This document shows, piece after piece, positions 1 through 7,676 of a DNA stretch of 64,000 bases (the stretch's first letter is position 1; every line of letters begins with the position of its first letter). The stretch lies in contig NZ_OY761461.1 in the NCBI RefSeq assembly GCF_963664555.1, positions 2,728,001 through 2,792,000 of the forward strand, given 5' to 3'. The translations under genes were made by a program, and so were the position numbers. The notes beneath the pieces are model-generated. The model was not told the origin of the DNA, ran no database searches, and saw only the letters and a program-made list of their open reading frames with translations. The DNA comes from Labilibaculum sp. (lineage in GTDB: Bacteria; Bacteroidota; Bacteroidia; Bacteroidales; Marinifilaceae).

Positions 1-145
1 TGATGCACCATGGACTGTCTCCGTTTATATTGAAAACACCAACTTTAATTTTATTGGAAATACTCTGTTTTTCAACTTTTCTGCAACTTTGTACAGAAAT
101 TAAAATCATAAGTAATAAACAAAAAAAGCGGAGTGATTTAGTCAT
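1..145 (-). CDS. Partial lipoprotein, cobalamin operon (5' end only)
   Basis: An open frame starts with ATG at 145 on the minus strand, 16 bases after the cobU stop, and runs off the left edge. The first 48 codons read MTKSLRFFCLLLMILISVQS, then CRKVEKQ and on to KIKVGVFNINGDSPWCI. A basic start, a hydrophobic stretch and a Cys at residue 21 form a lipoprotein signal peptide. The mature part resembles the start of BPL_N-type (biotin-protein-ligase N-terminal-like, glutamine-amidotransferase fold) lipoproteins, but only about 28 residues are visible, so that is a guess. The tight spacing behind cobU suggests the same transcript. A link to cobalamin uptake or salvage would be inference from position only. 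Confidence 0.7.
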   Translation of the reverse strand, partial: MTKSLRFFCLLLMILISVQSCRKVEKQSISNKIKVGVFNINGDSPWCI

Positions 146-161
146 GATAATAGATTTGTTA

Positions 162-680
162 TTAGGCCCTTATCGTGTTCTTTATTTCAAGTGGCAAGCC
201 AGATATAATTAATGTAACAAGATCTGCTCTTTTTGCAATGTATTGATTAATACTCCCTTGCAAATCATTGAATCTCATTGCCATTTTATTATCAGGATGA
301 CCGCCCAATCCTAATTCGTTGGTGACAATTATCCAATCACAGTTTTGGTCAAATAGTTTTTCTAATTCTTGAGTTGCTTCGTTCAATGATTTTTCATCAT
401 CTTCTCCATTGTCAAAAAAGAAATTGTTTAACCATAAGGTGATACAATCTAAAAGAACTACTTTTTTCGTAAAATCATGCAAACTCAAAATTTTTTCTTC
501 TTCAATAGTAGTCCATTGATTTCCACGTCTGTGTTTGTGTATCTCAATTCTTTCACGATGTGCTTCGTCCCAAATTCGTGAGGTTGCCAGATAAACGGGG
601 CGATCACTTAAGGATAGTGCCAGATCTTCAGCAAATAAACTTTTTCCGGAACGTTGTCCTCCTGTAATTAAATGAATCAT
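162..680 (-). CDS. cobU: Adenosylcobinamide kinase / adenosylcobinamide-phosphate guanylyltransferase
   Basis: Bifunctional enzyme that phosphorylates adenosylcobinamide and then transfers GMP to give adenosylcobinamide-GDP, the activated intermediate for attachment of the lower ligand. At 172 aa it has normal CobU length. Visible motifs are the P-loop GGQRSGKS at residues 7-14, the HKHRRG segment carrying the guanylylated histidine region, and the family block VTNELGLGGHPDN near the C-terminus. It lies downstream of cbiB with a gap of about 100 bases and upstream of a lipoprotein gene, all on the minus strand, so it is probably part of one cobalamin operon. The start fits because the P-loop begins at residue 7, as usual in this family. 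Confidence 0.95.
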   Translation of the reverse strand: MIHLITGGQRSGKSLFAEDLALSLSDRPVYLATSRIWDEAHRERIEIHKHRRGNQWTTIEEEKILSLHDFTKKVVLLDCITLWLNNFFFDNGEDDEKSLNEATQELEKLFDQNCDWIIVTNELGLGGHPDNKMAMRFNDLQGSINQYIAKRADLVTLIISGLPLEIKNTIRA

Positions 681-778
681 TGCTATTTTTTTTAGATCAG
701 TATCCTCTATTAATTAAGGAATATTTAAAGTGTGAAGTTACAAATTAAAGATTCCAGCCGGAATTAAATAATCCTTTT

Positions 779-1726
779 TTACAACAGGATTCTATATGGA
801 AAATGGACAGCAGTAATTAAAAAGATGCTGGCAAAACACACCGAATGGTTGATGTAAAATAGTTTATGGATATCTTCGTTCAGTATTGTCCGGTTATTAA
901 TTCCAATAAATGGTTTGTAAACACTTTTTCCGCCGTAATCATGAGCACCTCCAAATTGGCAATTCATTATTCCTGCGAGTGCTGACTCCGGGTAACCGGC
1001 ATTAGGACTAAGATGAGCATGCCCATATTTAAAGATGTATAAAAAGCCTTTCGAATTAAGTGTGAGCAATACCATTAGGAAAGCAGTAATACGGGCGGGA
1101 ATAAAATTTGCAATATCATCCAATCGGGCGGCAAACCGTCCATACAAAATATACTTTTCATTTTTATATCCAATCATAGAATCCATTGTGTTAATAATTT
1201 TATAACACATCATTCCCGGAACTCCGGCAATGGCATAGTAAAAAAGAGGAGCAACAACGCCATCCGATAAATTCTCTGATAAAGTTTCTAAAACAGCCAA
1301 ACGTATTTCCTGTTCCGATAATTTTGATGTATCCCGACCGACAATCCAGGATAATCTTTTCCGACCTGCATCTAATCCTTTTTCATTAAGATGTTTAAAG
1401 ACTGCGAATCCTTCCTGCAACAAGCTTTTGTTCGCTAATCCGTAAAAAACAAATATCGAGGTAACTATGATATAAACTGTACTATTCCAGTTTAAGGTGA
1501 TGATATTTATGCAGGAAAAAATAAAATACACACTAGCTGCTAATCCTAAAGCCATTGCAGCTCCTTTTAAAAGTAGGTATTTTCCTTTATTTAGATATTT
1601 AGTAAAAAGAGTAATCGCATTGCCAAATAAAACAATTGGGTGTGGCAAGCTTCTTGGATCACCAAAAATAAGATCCAAAATGTATCCTATAACAAGAGGG
1701 AGGATTATGAGTTCAATTTGTTCCAT
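779..1726 (-). CDS. cbiB: Adenosylcobinamide-phosphate synthase (CbiB family)
   Basis: Inner-membrane enzyme that joins adenosylcobyric acid to (R)-1-amino-2-propanol phosphate to form adenosylcobinamide phosphate. The 315-aa protein begins with a hydrophobic helix followed by the family signature LDLIFGDPRSLPHPIVLFG (about residues 17-36). Later blocks ETLSENLSDGVVAPLFYYAIAG and NTMDSMIGYKNEKY are also typical of CbiB. Several membrane segments are evident. Its start overlaps the end of cobD by 22 bases, so the two are probably translationally coupled. CobD makes the aminopropanol phosphate that this enzyme uses. Confidence 0.95.
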   Translation of the reverse strand: MEQIELIILPLVIGYILDLIFGDPRSLPHPIVLFGNAITLFTKYLNKGKYLLLKGAAMALGLAASVYFIFSCINIITLNWNSTVYIIVTSIFVFYGLANKSLLQEGFAVFKHLNEKGLDAGRKRLSWIVGRDTSKLSEQEIRLAVLETLSENLSDGVVAPLFYYAIAGVPGMMCYKIINTMDSMIGYKNEKYILYGRFAARLDDIANFIPARITAFLMVLLTLNSKGFLYIFKYGHAHLSPNAGYPESALAGIMNCQFGGAHDYGGKSVYKPFIGINNRTILNEDIHKLFYINHSVCFASIFLITAVHFPYRILL

Positions 1727-2733
1727 TGAATTAATGCATCGATTAATAATTGATTTTTTTCGCCGGTTTGAGTTGCGAGCCGAAAATAGGAAGAATTTAA
1801 TCCCCGAAAATTAGCTGCATCACGAATGAGTATTCCAAAATTTGAAATTAAGAATTTTTTTAGCTCAAAAGCAGATGATTCTTCTAGTTCAACCAAAAAG
1901 AAAGAAGTTTTTGAAGGATGAATTTGCAGACCTGAAATTTTCTGGAGATTTTTTTGAAATTTTTTAGTTTCTGATTTATAGTAATTTACAGGTGGGAGAA
2001 AATCGGTTTTATTTGCCAAAAGGAATTTTCCAGCCTCAATTGCCAGTGAATTTACCGTCCAAGGAGCCTTGTAGAATTGAATATTCTGTACCAATACCTT
2101 GTTTGAAATCAAATATCCCAATCTCAGGCCGGGAATTGAAAAGTTTTTAGTGAGAGATTTCACCAAAATGAAATTCTCGTACTTATCAAGTAAATCTATA
2201 GATGAGTTAATCTCATCAGTAAAATCAATATAAGCTTCATCAATCACAAAAATAGATTTCGAATTGATTTTTAGCATTTCTTCAAGTTCATCCGATTCTA
2301 AAATATTACCATTTGGATTATTAGGATTGCAAATCCAGACCAAACCTTCTTCAAAAATGGTTTTGCTGGTTAATTCGGCCCAATTAATATAGAATAGCTT
2401 GTGTTTATTAACTCTGCAGGCATCTTCATATTCGGAGAAGGTAGGGATGATGATACTTGAATTAGATTCAGAAAAACATTGTGCAATAAGGTAAAAGGCT
2501 TCCGTAGCGCCATTGGTTGCAATAATTTGATTCTTATTAACATTTAAATAAATCGCCAACGTGTCTACAAGACTCTCTGCAGATGCTTCTGGATAAGAAT
2601 GTATCGTATCCCAATTCTTGAATAGGTATTGTTTTAAATTTTCGGATTTTCCACCAAACCAAACATTACTGCTAAAATTGGCAGTAATCTCTTGTTTATA
2701 TTGGTAACCATCATCTCCATGTCCGTGTAACAT
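1705..2733 (-). CDS. cobD: L-threonine-O-3-phosphate decarboxylase, PLP-dependent
   Basis: Class I/II-fold PLP enzyme of the HisC/CobD group; 342 aa. CobD decarboxylates L-threonine phosphate to (R)-1-amino-2-propanol phosphate, the linker of cobalamin. Visible features are the N-terminal HGHGDDGY and NFSSNVW blocks in place of the HisC start, the CNPNNPNG cofactor-binding block (about 135-142), DEAYIDF (165-171), and SLTKNFSIPGLRLGY with the Schiff-base lysine at about K196. The HGG/HGHG start and the downstream cbiB favour CobD over histidinol-phosphate aminotransferase. It is the first cobalamin gene of this cluster; I found no cobalamin riboswitch in the 170 bases upstream. Confidence 0.9.
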   Translation of the reverse strand: MLHGHGDDGYQYKQEITANFSSNVWFGGKSENLKQYLFKNWDTIHSYPEASAESLVDTLAIYLNVNKNQIIATNGATEAFYLIAQCFSESNSSIIIPTFSEYEDACRVNKHKLFYINWAELTSKTIFEEGLVWICNPNNPNGNILESDELEEMLKINSKSIFVIDEAYIDFTDEINSSIDLLDKYENFILVKSLTKNFSIPGLRLGYLISNKVLVQNIQFYKAPWTVNSLAIEAGKFLLANKTDFLPPVNYYKSETKKFQKNLQKISGLQIHPSKTSFFLVELEESSAFELKKFLISNFGILIRDAANFRGLNSSYFRLATQTGEKNQLLIDALIQWNKLNS

Positions 2734-2824
2734 CTTGTTATATAGGGTTTAATGATGAGAATGCATTTGTTATTTGTGTCGAAAAGACAGTCTAATATTT
2801 GAAGAAAATTTAATTAAAGCAATA

Positions 2825-2858
2825 AGAGTTTACAATTGTAACTACAGATGTAAACTCT
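2825..2858 (-). terminator. Hairpin downstream of pyrD
   Basis: A 10-bp perfect inverted repeat, AGAGTTTACA/TGTAAACTCT with a 14-base loop, lies 45 bases past the pyrD stop on the minus strand. The minus-strand bases that follow are T/A-rich but there is no long T-run, so it is a plausible rather than a strong terminator between pyrD and cobD. Confidence 0.5.
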
Positions 2859-2903
2859 CAACTTGTCAATTAAAGAAATCATTCTTTAATTTAAACGCCT
2901 AAT

Positions 2904-3818
2904 TTACTGAGTCTTAACTGCCCCAATTAAGTCGGTAATATTTTCAACCTGATGCCTTATCATATATTCTTTAATTCCTTCAACAACCTTAACAGTTACC
3001 TGAGGATCAATAAAATTAGCAGTACCAATTTGAATTGCCGAAGCACCGGCAAGAATAAACTCGATGGCATCTTTTGCATTCATAATGCCACCTAAGCCAA
3101 CAATTGGGATATTAACAGCATTAAAAACCTGCCAGACCATTCTTAGGGCTACAGGTTTTATGCATGGGCCTGATAAACCTCCTGTAACAGTAGATAAAAG
3201 TGGCTTTCTTGTTTCTGCATCTATAGCCATCCCTAATAATGTATTGATAAGTGATACTGAATCAGCACCTTCAGCTTCAACAGCCTTAGCTATTTCTGCA
3301 ATGTCCGTTACATTTGGCGATAATTTAACCATTAAATGCTTCTTGTACACCTTACGAACTTCACGGACAACAGATGCAGCAGAAGCACAACTGGTTCCAA
3401 AAGCCATTCCGCCTTCTTTAACGTTCGGACAAGATATATTCAGCTCTATTGCAGGGATTTTATCCAGCTCATTAATCATTGCTGCCGTTTCAACGTAATC
3501 TTCAATTACAGAGCCTGAAACGTTAACCAGAATATTTGTATTGTAGTGATTAATTCTAGGATAAATTTTATCACAAAAATACTCAACTCCTTTATTCTGC
3601 AACCCAACAGCATTTAGCATTCCTGCAGGTGTTTCAGCCATTCTAGGGTAAGGATTTCCTTCCCGATGATGTCTTGTAGTACCTTTAACTAATATACCAC
3701 CTAATTGACTAATATCAATAAAATCTTCAAATTCTTCACCGTATCCAAAGGTTCCGGAAGCAGTCATTACCGGATTTTTAAGAATCAGATCTTTAAGCTT
3801 AACTTCCAAATTTACCAT
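2904..3818 (-). CDS. pyrD: Dihydroorotate dehydrogenase, class 1B catalytic subunit
   Basis: FMN-binding TIM-barrel enzyme that oxidises dihydroorotate to orotate in pyrimidine synthesis. In class 1B it works as a heterotetramer with PyrK and uses NAD. The 304-aa protein shows [12 protein letters not shown] (about 19-30), [11 protein letters not shown], the active-site block [12 protein letters not shown] with the class-1 catalytic Cys, and the phosphate-binding region [27 protein letters not shown] near the C-terminus. Assignment to class 1B rests mainly on its partner: pyrK lies immediately upstream and overlaps by 7 bases. Confidence 0.95.
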   Translation of the reverse strand: MVNLEVKLKDLILKNPVMTASGTFGYGEEFEDFIDISQLGGILVKGTTRHHREGNPYPRMAETPAGMLNAVGLQNKGVEYFCDKIYPRINHYNTNILVNVSGSVIEDYVETAAMINELDKIPAIELNISCPNVKEGGMAFGTSCASAASVVREVRKVYKKHLMVKLSPNVTDIAEIAKAVEAEGADSVSLINTLLGMAIDAETRKPLLSTVTGGLSGPCIKPVALRMVWQVFNAVNIPIVGLGGIMNAKDAIEFILAGASAIQIGTANFIDPQVTVKVVEGIKEYMIRHQVENITDLIGAVKTQ

Positions 3819-4573
3819 TTCAACTCATTTATATTGAACACCGGACCTTCAGTGCATGTACATATATTACCTCTTTTTGTGTCAGTCACACAGCATAAAC
3901 ATGCTCCAAACCCGCAAGCCATAGTGTTTTCAAGTGAAACCTCACAAGGAATATCTTTGCTTTTTGAATAAGTTGCTACTGCCTTCATCATTGGCTCTGG
4001 CCCACAGGTAAAAGTGTAATCAAACTTTTCATTAAGAACAGAATGCTGCGTAGGATAGCCTTTTTCGCCAACAGAACCATCTTCAGTAGTTACGAATATA
4101 CGTCCGTATTCTTCGTAAGGATCTAATTCAACAGCATCATAGGCAGAGCGCACACCCAATATTGTTGTAACCTCATTTCCGGCATCCTTAAGATGTTTTG
4201 CCAAGTATAATAAAGGAGCAACACCACAGCCCCCACCAATTAAAAGAGTTTTAGAGTTCTTAGGGATAGAGTAATGGTTTCCTAATGGGAAAACAATATT
4301 AAGCTTGTCTCCAAGTTTTAATTCGCCTAATTTGGTAGTGCCTTCTCCAATCTTTTTAATGTATAATTTGATGATATTCTTTTCGTAATCAACAAAATGG
4401 ATGGACAAAGGTCTTCTGAGGAAGGTATTGGCTGCATTTTCGACAAGAACGTTAACAAATTGCCCTGGTTTAATGTCTGGCAAAGGCGCAGATGCCTTTA
4501 CATCAATAACAAAAGTCCCTTTATTAAGCTCTTCCTTGTGCAGTACCTCAAAGTCCTGTACTAATTTTTTCAT
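3812..4573 (-). CDS. pyrK: Dihydroorotate dehydrogenase electron-transfer subunit
   Basis: Subunit that carries FAD and a [2Fe-2S] cluster and passes electrons from PyrD to NAD+. In 253 aa it shows the FAD-binding motif RRPLSIH (about 53-59), the NAD-binding block [15 protein letters not shown], and a C-terminal cysteine set CGFGACLCC...C that binds the cluster. It is the first gene of a two-gene operon with pyrD (7-base overlap). A matching TATCTTTG -7 element lies 42-49 bases upstream of the start codon, so the ATG at 4573 is well placed. Confidence 0.95.
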   Translation of the reverse strand: MKKLVQDFEVLHKEELNKGTFVIDVKASAPLPDIKPGQFVNVLVENAANTFLRRPLSIHFVDYEKNIIKLYIKKIGEGTTKLGELKLGDKLNIVFPLGNHYSIPKNSKTLLIGGGCGVAPLLYLAKHLKDAGNEVTTILGVRSAYDAVELDPYEEYGRIFVTTEDGSVGEKGYPTQHSVLNEKFDYTFTCGPEPMMKAVATYSKSKDIPCEVSLENTMACGFGACLCCVTDTKRGNICTCTEGPVFNINELKW

Positions 4574-4614
4574 GGTGTCTGGTTGTATTTTAAACTGTTA
4601 AGTATAAACGCAGG

Positions 4615-4622
4615 CAAAGATA
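4615..4622 (-). promoter_or_regulatory. Promoter -7 element for pyrKD
   Basis: TATCTTTG on the minus strand matches the Bacteroidota -7 consensus TAnnTTTG exactly. Transcription should begin near 4608, leaving a leader of about 35 bases before pyrK. I see no clear TTTG -33 element at the expected distance. Confidence 0.6.
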
Positions 4623-4635
4623 AGCTAAAAAATAC

Positions 4636-5064
4636 TTAAGAAGGATTGTATTCTTTAAAAGTTTTATCTGTATAAAACACCACTACTTTCTCTATCTGCT
4701 TTCCAGACGTAAATGCGCTCATTTCCAGCACAGGTTCTCGGTTTGAGCGGGGAATATTAATTGTTTCTTTATTTAATTTAGGGGGATGATTAGGTTGAAT
4801 TTCAAGAGGCGTCTGGTTTGTTTCCTGTTCTTGAAACAAAGAAGGTGAATCTTGAGATTTATACATATTTCCCATGCCTGAAATAAGCCAATTAGGGTCA
4901 ATTGAAGGAAATGATGTTAGTATTTTTTGAACAAAGTCCAGACTTGGGTTGTTACGACCGGATAGAATATGAGAAATACTAGACCGCTGTACGCCTATTG
5001 TATCTGCAAACTTAGAAGAGGTAAGCCCTTCACTATTAATCAGCTGAACTATTCGATTTTTCAT
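4636..5064 (-). CDS. XRE-type helix-turn-helix regulator
   Basis: A 142-aa protein whose first ~60 residues form a Cro/C1-type HTH domain (residues 3-40: IVQLINSEGLTSSKFADTIG, then VQRSSISHILSGRNNPSLDF). The domain ends in the common Bacteroidota motif DPNWLISGMGNMY. A Q/N/P-rich linker follows, and a short C-terminal segment EKVVVFYTDKTFKEYNPS that looks like an interaction or ligand-response tail. No effector can be named. It has its own complete promoter (5116-5146), and TTACAAA boxes overlap that promoter, so it may control itself. Function beyond DNA binding is unknown. Confidence 0.85.
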   Translation of the reverse strand: MKNRIVQLINSEGLTSSKFADTIGVQRSSISHILSGRNNPSLDFVQKILTSFPSIDPNWLISGMGNMYKSQDSPSLFQEQETNQTPLEIQPNHPPKLNKETINIPRSNREPVLEMSAFTSGKQIEKVVVFYTDKTFKEYNPS

Positions 5065-5115
5065 TCTTAAGTTGTTTAGATGTGAATTTTACAAATGTTA
5101 ATCCAAGTAACATTA

Positions 5116-5146
5116 CAAACCTAATATAAAAATTACAAACGTCAAA
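5116..5146 (-). promoter_or_regulatory. Complete Bacteroidota promoter for the XRE regulator
   Basis: On the minus strand TTTG (5146-5143), then 19 bases, then TAGGTTTG (5123-5116) match both halves of the Bacteroidota consensus. The start site would be near 5109, about 45 bases before the ATG. Two TTACAAA boxes (5113-5119 and 5133-5139) fall on the -7 element and inside the spacer. Confidence 0.75.
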
Positions 5147-6125
5147 GCGAGAGCGAAAAGAATTTTTACAAAAGTGGTTCACAAGTGTAATTCAAACAAA
5201 ATGAAATGTACAAGTTGTAACCATTTGGCATTATTACTTTTGTAAACACCTTGTTTTCCTTATATATCAGTGTGTTTATGCACAATGTATGCCTTTAAAC
5301 TAAATCCATTTAATAAACCTGTAAAATTCTATTTCGTAAACAATATTGAATGAATCCCGAAAAAAAATCATAAAATGTCTGTTTGTCAGGCAATTTAAGA
5401 TGTTTACAGTGCTATACTTACAGTTTTTACAGATGTTCTTAGTTGAATGATATTATTTGATAATTTCACTTATTTATTTACTGTAGATAAAAGATATATA
5501 ATTCTGATTTACTGATTATTATGCTGTATTAAATTACATTATTTACATGTATTGGAATAATATTTATACATATGTAATTTAGTTATTAAAGTATTACTTC
5601 ATATTAACCTATTAATTAACTGGTAATCAGAACATAGACTACTGGTGATAATTTTATCCGTAAAGAGAATTGCGACTTCTTTTAATTGTAAATGAAATTA
5701 ACATCTAAAATATTGGTACTTATTATCACATTACCTATGTAAATCATAACAGGAAACTAGTTTACAAATCGAATTCCCTCTATTGTATATTTGCAGTGTT
5801 TAAATGTAAACTTCATAAGTTACAACTTTAAATTTAAGTGCATTGCTTATTGTAAATTTTGAATTGGGTTTTTTGAATTGCTAATTACAGTATTAGGCAA
5901 AATCCAAATGAAATTTGTAAATAATATACCATTGGGTTACAAAAATTAAATCCTAAGAAGGTTAAAAGGAAGGAATTTCTCACGTAAGTGTCACAAAATT
6001 AAACAGGTGAGTTGGTTTTCTTTATATCAAATCATGTTACTATCCGGAAAAAAAAGAAGTTTTCTCTATTTTTTCGAATATCCGGAAATCTATTTAATAC
6101 TCTGAGTTCTTCTTGAGTCTGGAGA
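5147..6125. other. Gene-free AT-rich region with TTACAAA/TTTGTAA words
   Basis: No credible coding frame lies in about 980 bases. The stretch is rich in short words of the type TTACAAA, TTTGTAA, TGTAAA and GTAAAC. Examples are TTACAAA at 5166-5172 and TTTGTAA at 5239-5245, with further copies near 5762, 5915 and 5937. Some may be regulator sites and some chance in AT-rich DNA. I see no RNA gene and no strong terminator. Confidence 0.5.
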
Positions 6126-6497
6126 TTATTTTTTCCGGGGTTTTCTAAGTTGTAAAAAGCCAATAAATAAAATGTAAGCTGCGAACGCGGCAATTAATAT
6201 TCGAAGTATTAAATTTTGGTTGTTAACTTGATTGTTTGCGAGGATATCGCGTGATAAGGCCGGAATCATAAATATTAACAAACCAAATACTAGAATCAGC
6301 TGTATATACAAAAAGATAACTTTTAATTTTTCTTTTCTGCGGGAATAAGGGGCTGGAGTAACGACGTTATTTTTTGTTTTCTTACCTCTTTTTGTAAGCT
6401 TCTTTGGTTCCGGCATTCTTAATTTTTGTTTTAATTTGTGCCCAATTAAGAATGTCAATACACAGATGCCAACTAAAATATAAATTTCCTTATTCAT
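6126..6497 (-). CDS. Small membrane protein, unknown function
   Basis: A 123-aa protein with one N-terminal membrane helix (residues 5-20), a very basic cytoplasmic linker (KLTKRGKKTKN...RRKEKLK), and two further helices (about 60-80 and 97-115) ending in RKPRKK. I do not recognise a family. It starts one base after the stop of the YgjP-type metallopeptidase, so the two are almost certainly co-transcribed, but the neighbour gives no firm clue to function. Confidence 0.75.
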   Translation of the reverse strand: MNKEIYILVGICVLTFLIGHKLKQKLRMPEPKKLTKRGKKTKNNVVTPAPYSRRKEKLKVIFLYIQLILVFGLLIFMIPALSRDILANNQVNNQNLILRILIAAFAAYILFIGFLQLRKPRKK

Positions 6498-6498
6498 G

Positions 6499-7221
6499 TT
6501 AATATATTGTTGTTGAGTATTTTTTAATTTCTTTTCTTTTTCTGGTCAATTCCGGGCAATGAACTTCCAATAATTGATAAAATTCCCTGGAATGATTCTT
6601 AACTTTAGTATGGCATAATTCATGCAATATAACCATATCGCATAGTTCATCAGGTAATCTCATTAAATGAAGATTGAGGTTAATATTATTATCATGTGAA
6701 CATGATCCCCAACGACTTTTTGTATTTTTAATTTTAAGGGATTTATAGGAAAACCCACCAAGTTTTGCTAATTCCTTGATTCTAATTGGAAGATGATGGT
6801 TTGCTTCTCTGCGCAAGGTTTCTATGATAGAATTTTGAATGAATATTTGTAAGTCTGAATTTTGAATCTCGGTATTGGCAGGATACTTTACTTCCAATAC
6901 TCCATTAGAGAGTTTTGCGGAATAATAACTCACCTCTCCTGGACTTAGCTTTAATTGATGGAAACGTGTTTTAAATTGGATCTCAGGAGTGAAAATTGTT
7001 TGTCTATTCTCTTTTAATTTTCTTTTTGCATTATTATCAATAATCCACTCTTTATTTTTCTTGGCAAAATTGATGGCATCCTGATAACTTATACCATAAG
7101 GCACATTAACCCAAATTCCTTTTTTAGGCGCAATTCTTACTGATAGACGTTTGAATCTTCGACTCTTTTTAAAGAGAATATCCCCAATATCCTCTAATAG
7201 TATAATTTTTTCTTCGGGCAT
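6499..7221 (-). CDS. YgjP/SprT-like zinc metallopeptidase (DUF45)
   Basis: A 240-aa protein of the YgjP-like metallopeptidase family. It has the N-terminal KKSRRFKRLSVRI block, the conserved WGSC segment (171-174), and a zinc site HELCH at 200-204 with a third ligand near H210 (KNHSREF). The family is widespread, but the physiological substrate is unknown. Its start codon directly follows a hairpin and T-run (7222-7248), which leaves almost no room for an ordinary leader. It may be read by read-through from the upstream gene or be leaderless. Confidence 0.9.
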   Translation of the reverse strand: MPEEKIILLEDIGDILFKKSRRFKRLSVRIAPKKGIWVNVPYGISYQDAINFAKKNKEWIIDNNAKRKLKENRQTIFTPEIQFKTRFHQLKLSPGEVSYYSAKLSNGVLEVKYPANTEIQNSDLQIFIQNSIIETLRREANHHLPIRIKELAKLGGFSYKSLKIKNTKSRWGSCSHDNNINLNLHLMRLPDELCDMVILHELCHTKVKNHSREFYQLLEVHCPELTRKRKEIKKYSTTIY

Positions 7222-7248
7222 AAAAAAAGCTTTGCACTATGCAAAGCT
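7222..7248 (-). terminator. Intrinsic terminator abutting the next start codon
   Basis: AGCTTTGC (7228-7235) and GCAAAGCT (7241-7248) form a perfect 8-bp stem with loop ACTAT. On the minus strand it is followed by T7 (7228-7222). It lies 25 bases past the stop of the upstream 95-aa gene, and its T-run touches the ATG of the metallopeptidase gene. Confidence 0.75.
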
Positions 7249-7272
7249 ATCAGAAATATCTTTTGAAAGAAA

Positions 7273-7560
7273 TTATTTCTCTTTAATTAAATTGCTCAAT
7301 TCGGTGAAAGATTCGTCAACATTTTTGAACAAATCAGTATAAACAGCCTTGTAGTAAGCTTTAACAATTTTAGGATTGTCCTTACCATCCGGATGATTTA
7401 CACGCGCAATTAACTGATTACGGGAAACTATAATATTCTTTACAATTTCCATTACTTTATCCTTGTTTTCAGGATGCAAATAATTGTAATTGTAGCAATC
7501 TGAAATTACCTCAAAGCTAAGGTAATCGATATCCTTTTTTAAGCGTTTTCTACTTGCCAT
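7273..7560 (-). CDS. Conserved small cytoplasmic protein, unknown function
   Basis: A 95-aa, mostly helical, charged protein starting MASRKRLKKDIDYLSFEVIS. I place the start at 7560 rather than 7614 because the longer frame would begin inside the -7 promoter element (7612-7619). The MASRKRLKKD start also reads like a genuine cytosolic N-terminus. No known motif is visible. It stands alone, with its own promoter and a terminator right behind it. Confidence 0.75.
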   Translation of the reverse strand: MASRKRLKKDIDYLSFEVISDCYNYNYLHPENKDKVMEIVKNIIVSRNQLIARVNHPDGKDNPKIVKAYYKAVYTDLFKNVDESFTELSNLIKEK

Positions 7561-7611
7561 ATCTATGATTTTTGAATAAGTTGTATAACAGAAGATACTG
7601 TTATTCGACTG

Positions 7612-7619
7612 CAAAGATA
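7612..7619 (-). promoter_or_regulatory. Promoter -7 element for the 95-aa protein
   Basis: TATCTTTG on the minus strand matches TAnnTTTG. The start of transcription would be near 7604, about 44 bases before the chosen ATG at 7560. No clear -33 element is seen. Confidence 0.6.
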
Positions 7620-7676
7620 ATAAACACTTATTGAATTTCCTTGTTCCGTTGAAAAGTTATGGAGTGATAATATTAC

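Noticed and set aside
3..212. Plus-strand 69-aa frame at the left edge
   Set aside because: It overlaps the 3' end of cobU and the lipoprotein start on the other strand. Its protein shows no recognisable feature, and the minus-strand lipoprotein reading has a clear signal peptide.
2734..2903. Search for a cobalamin riboswitch upstream of cobD
   Set aside because: Only 170 bases are available and they hold a hairpin that fits the end of pyrD. No B12-box-like GCCACTG core was found here or before cbiA.
7561..7614. N-terminal extension of the 95-aa protein to 7614
   Set aside because: It would start inside the -7 promoter element TATCTTTG, before the likely transcription start.
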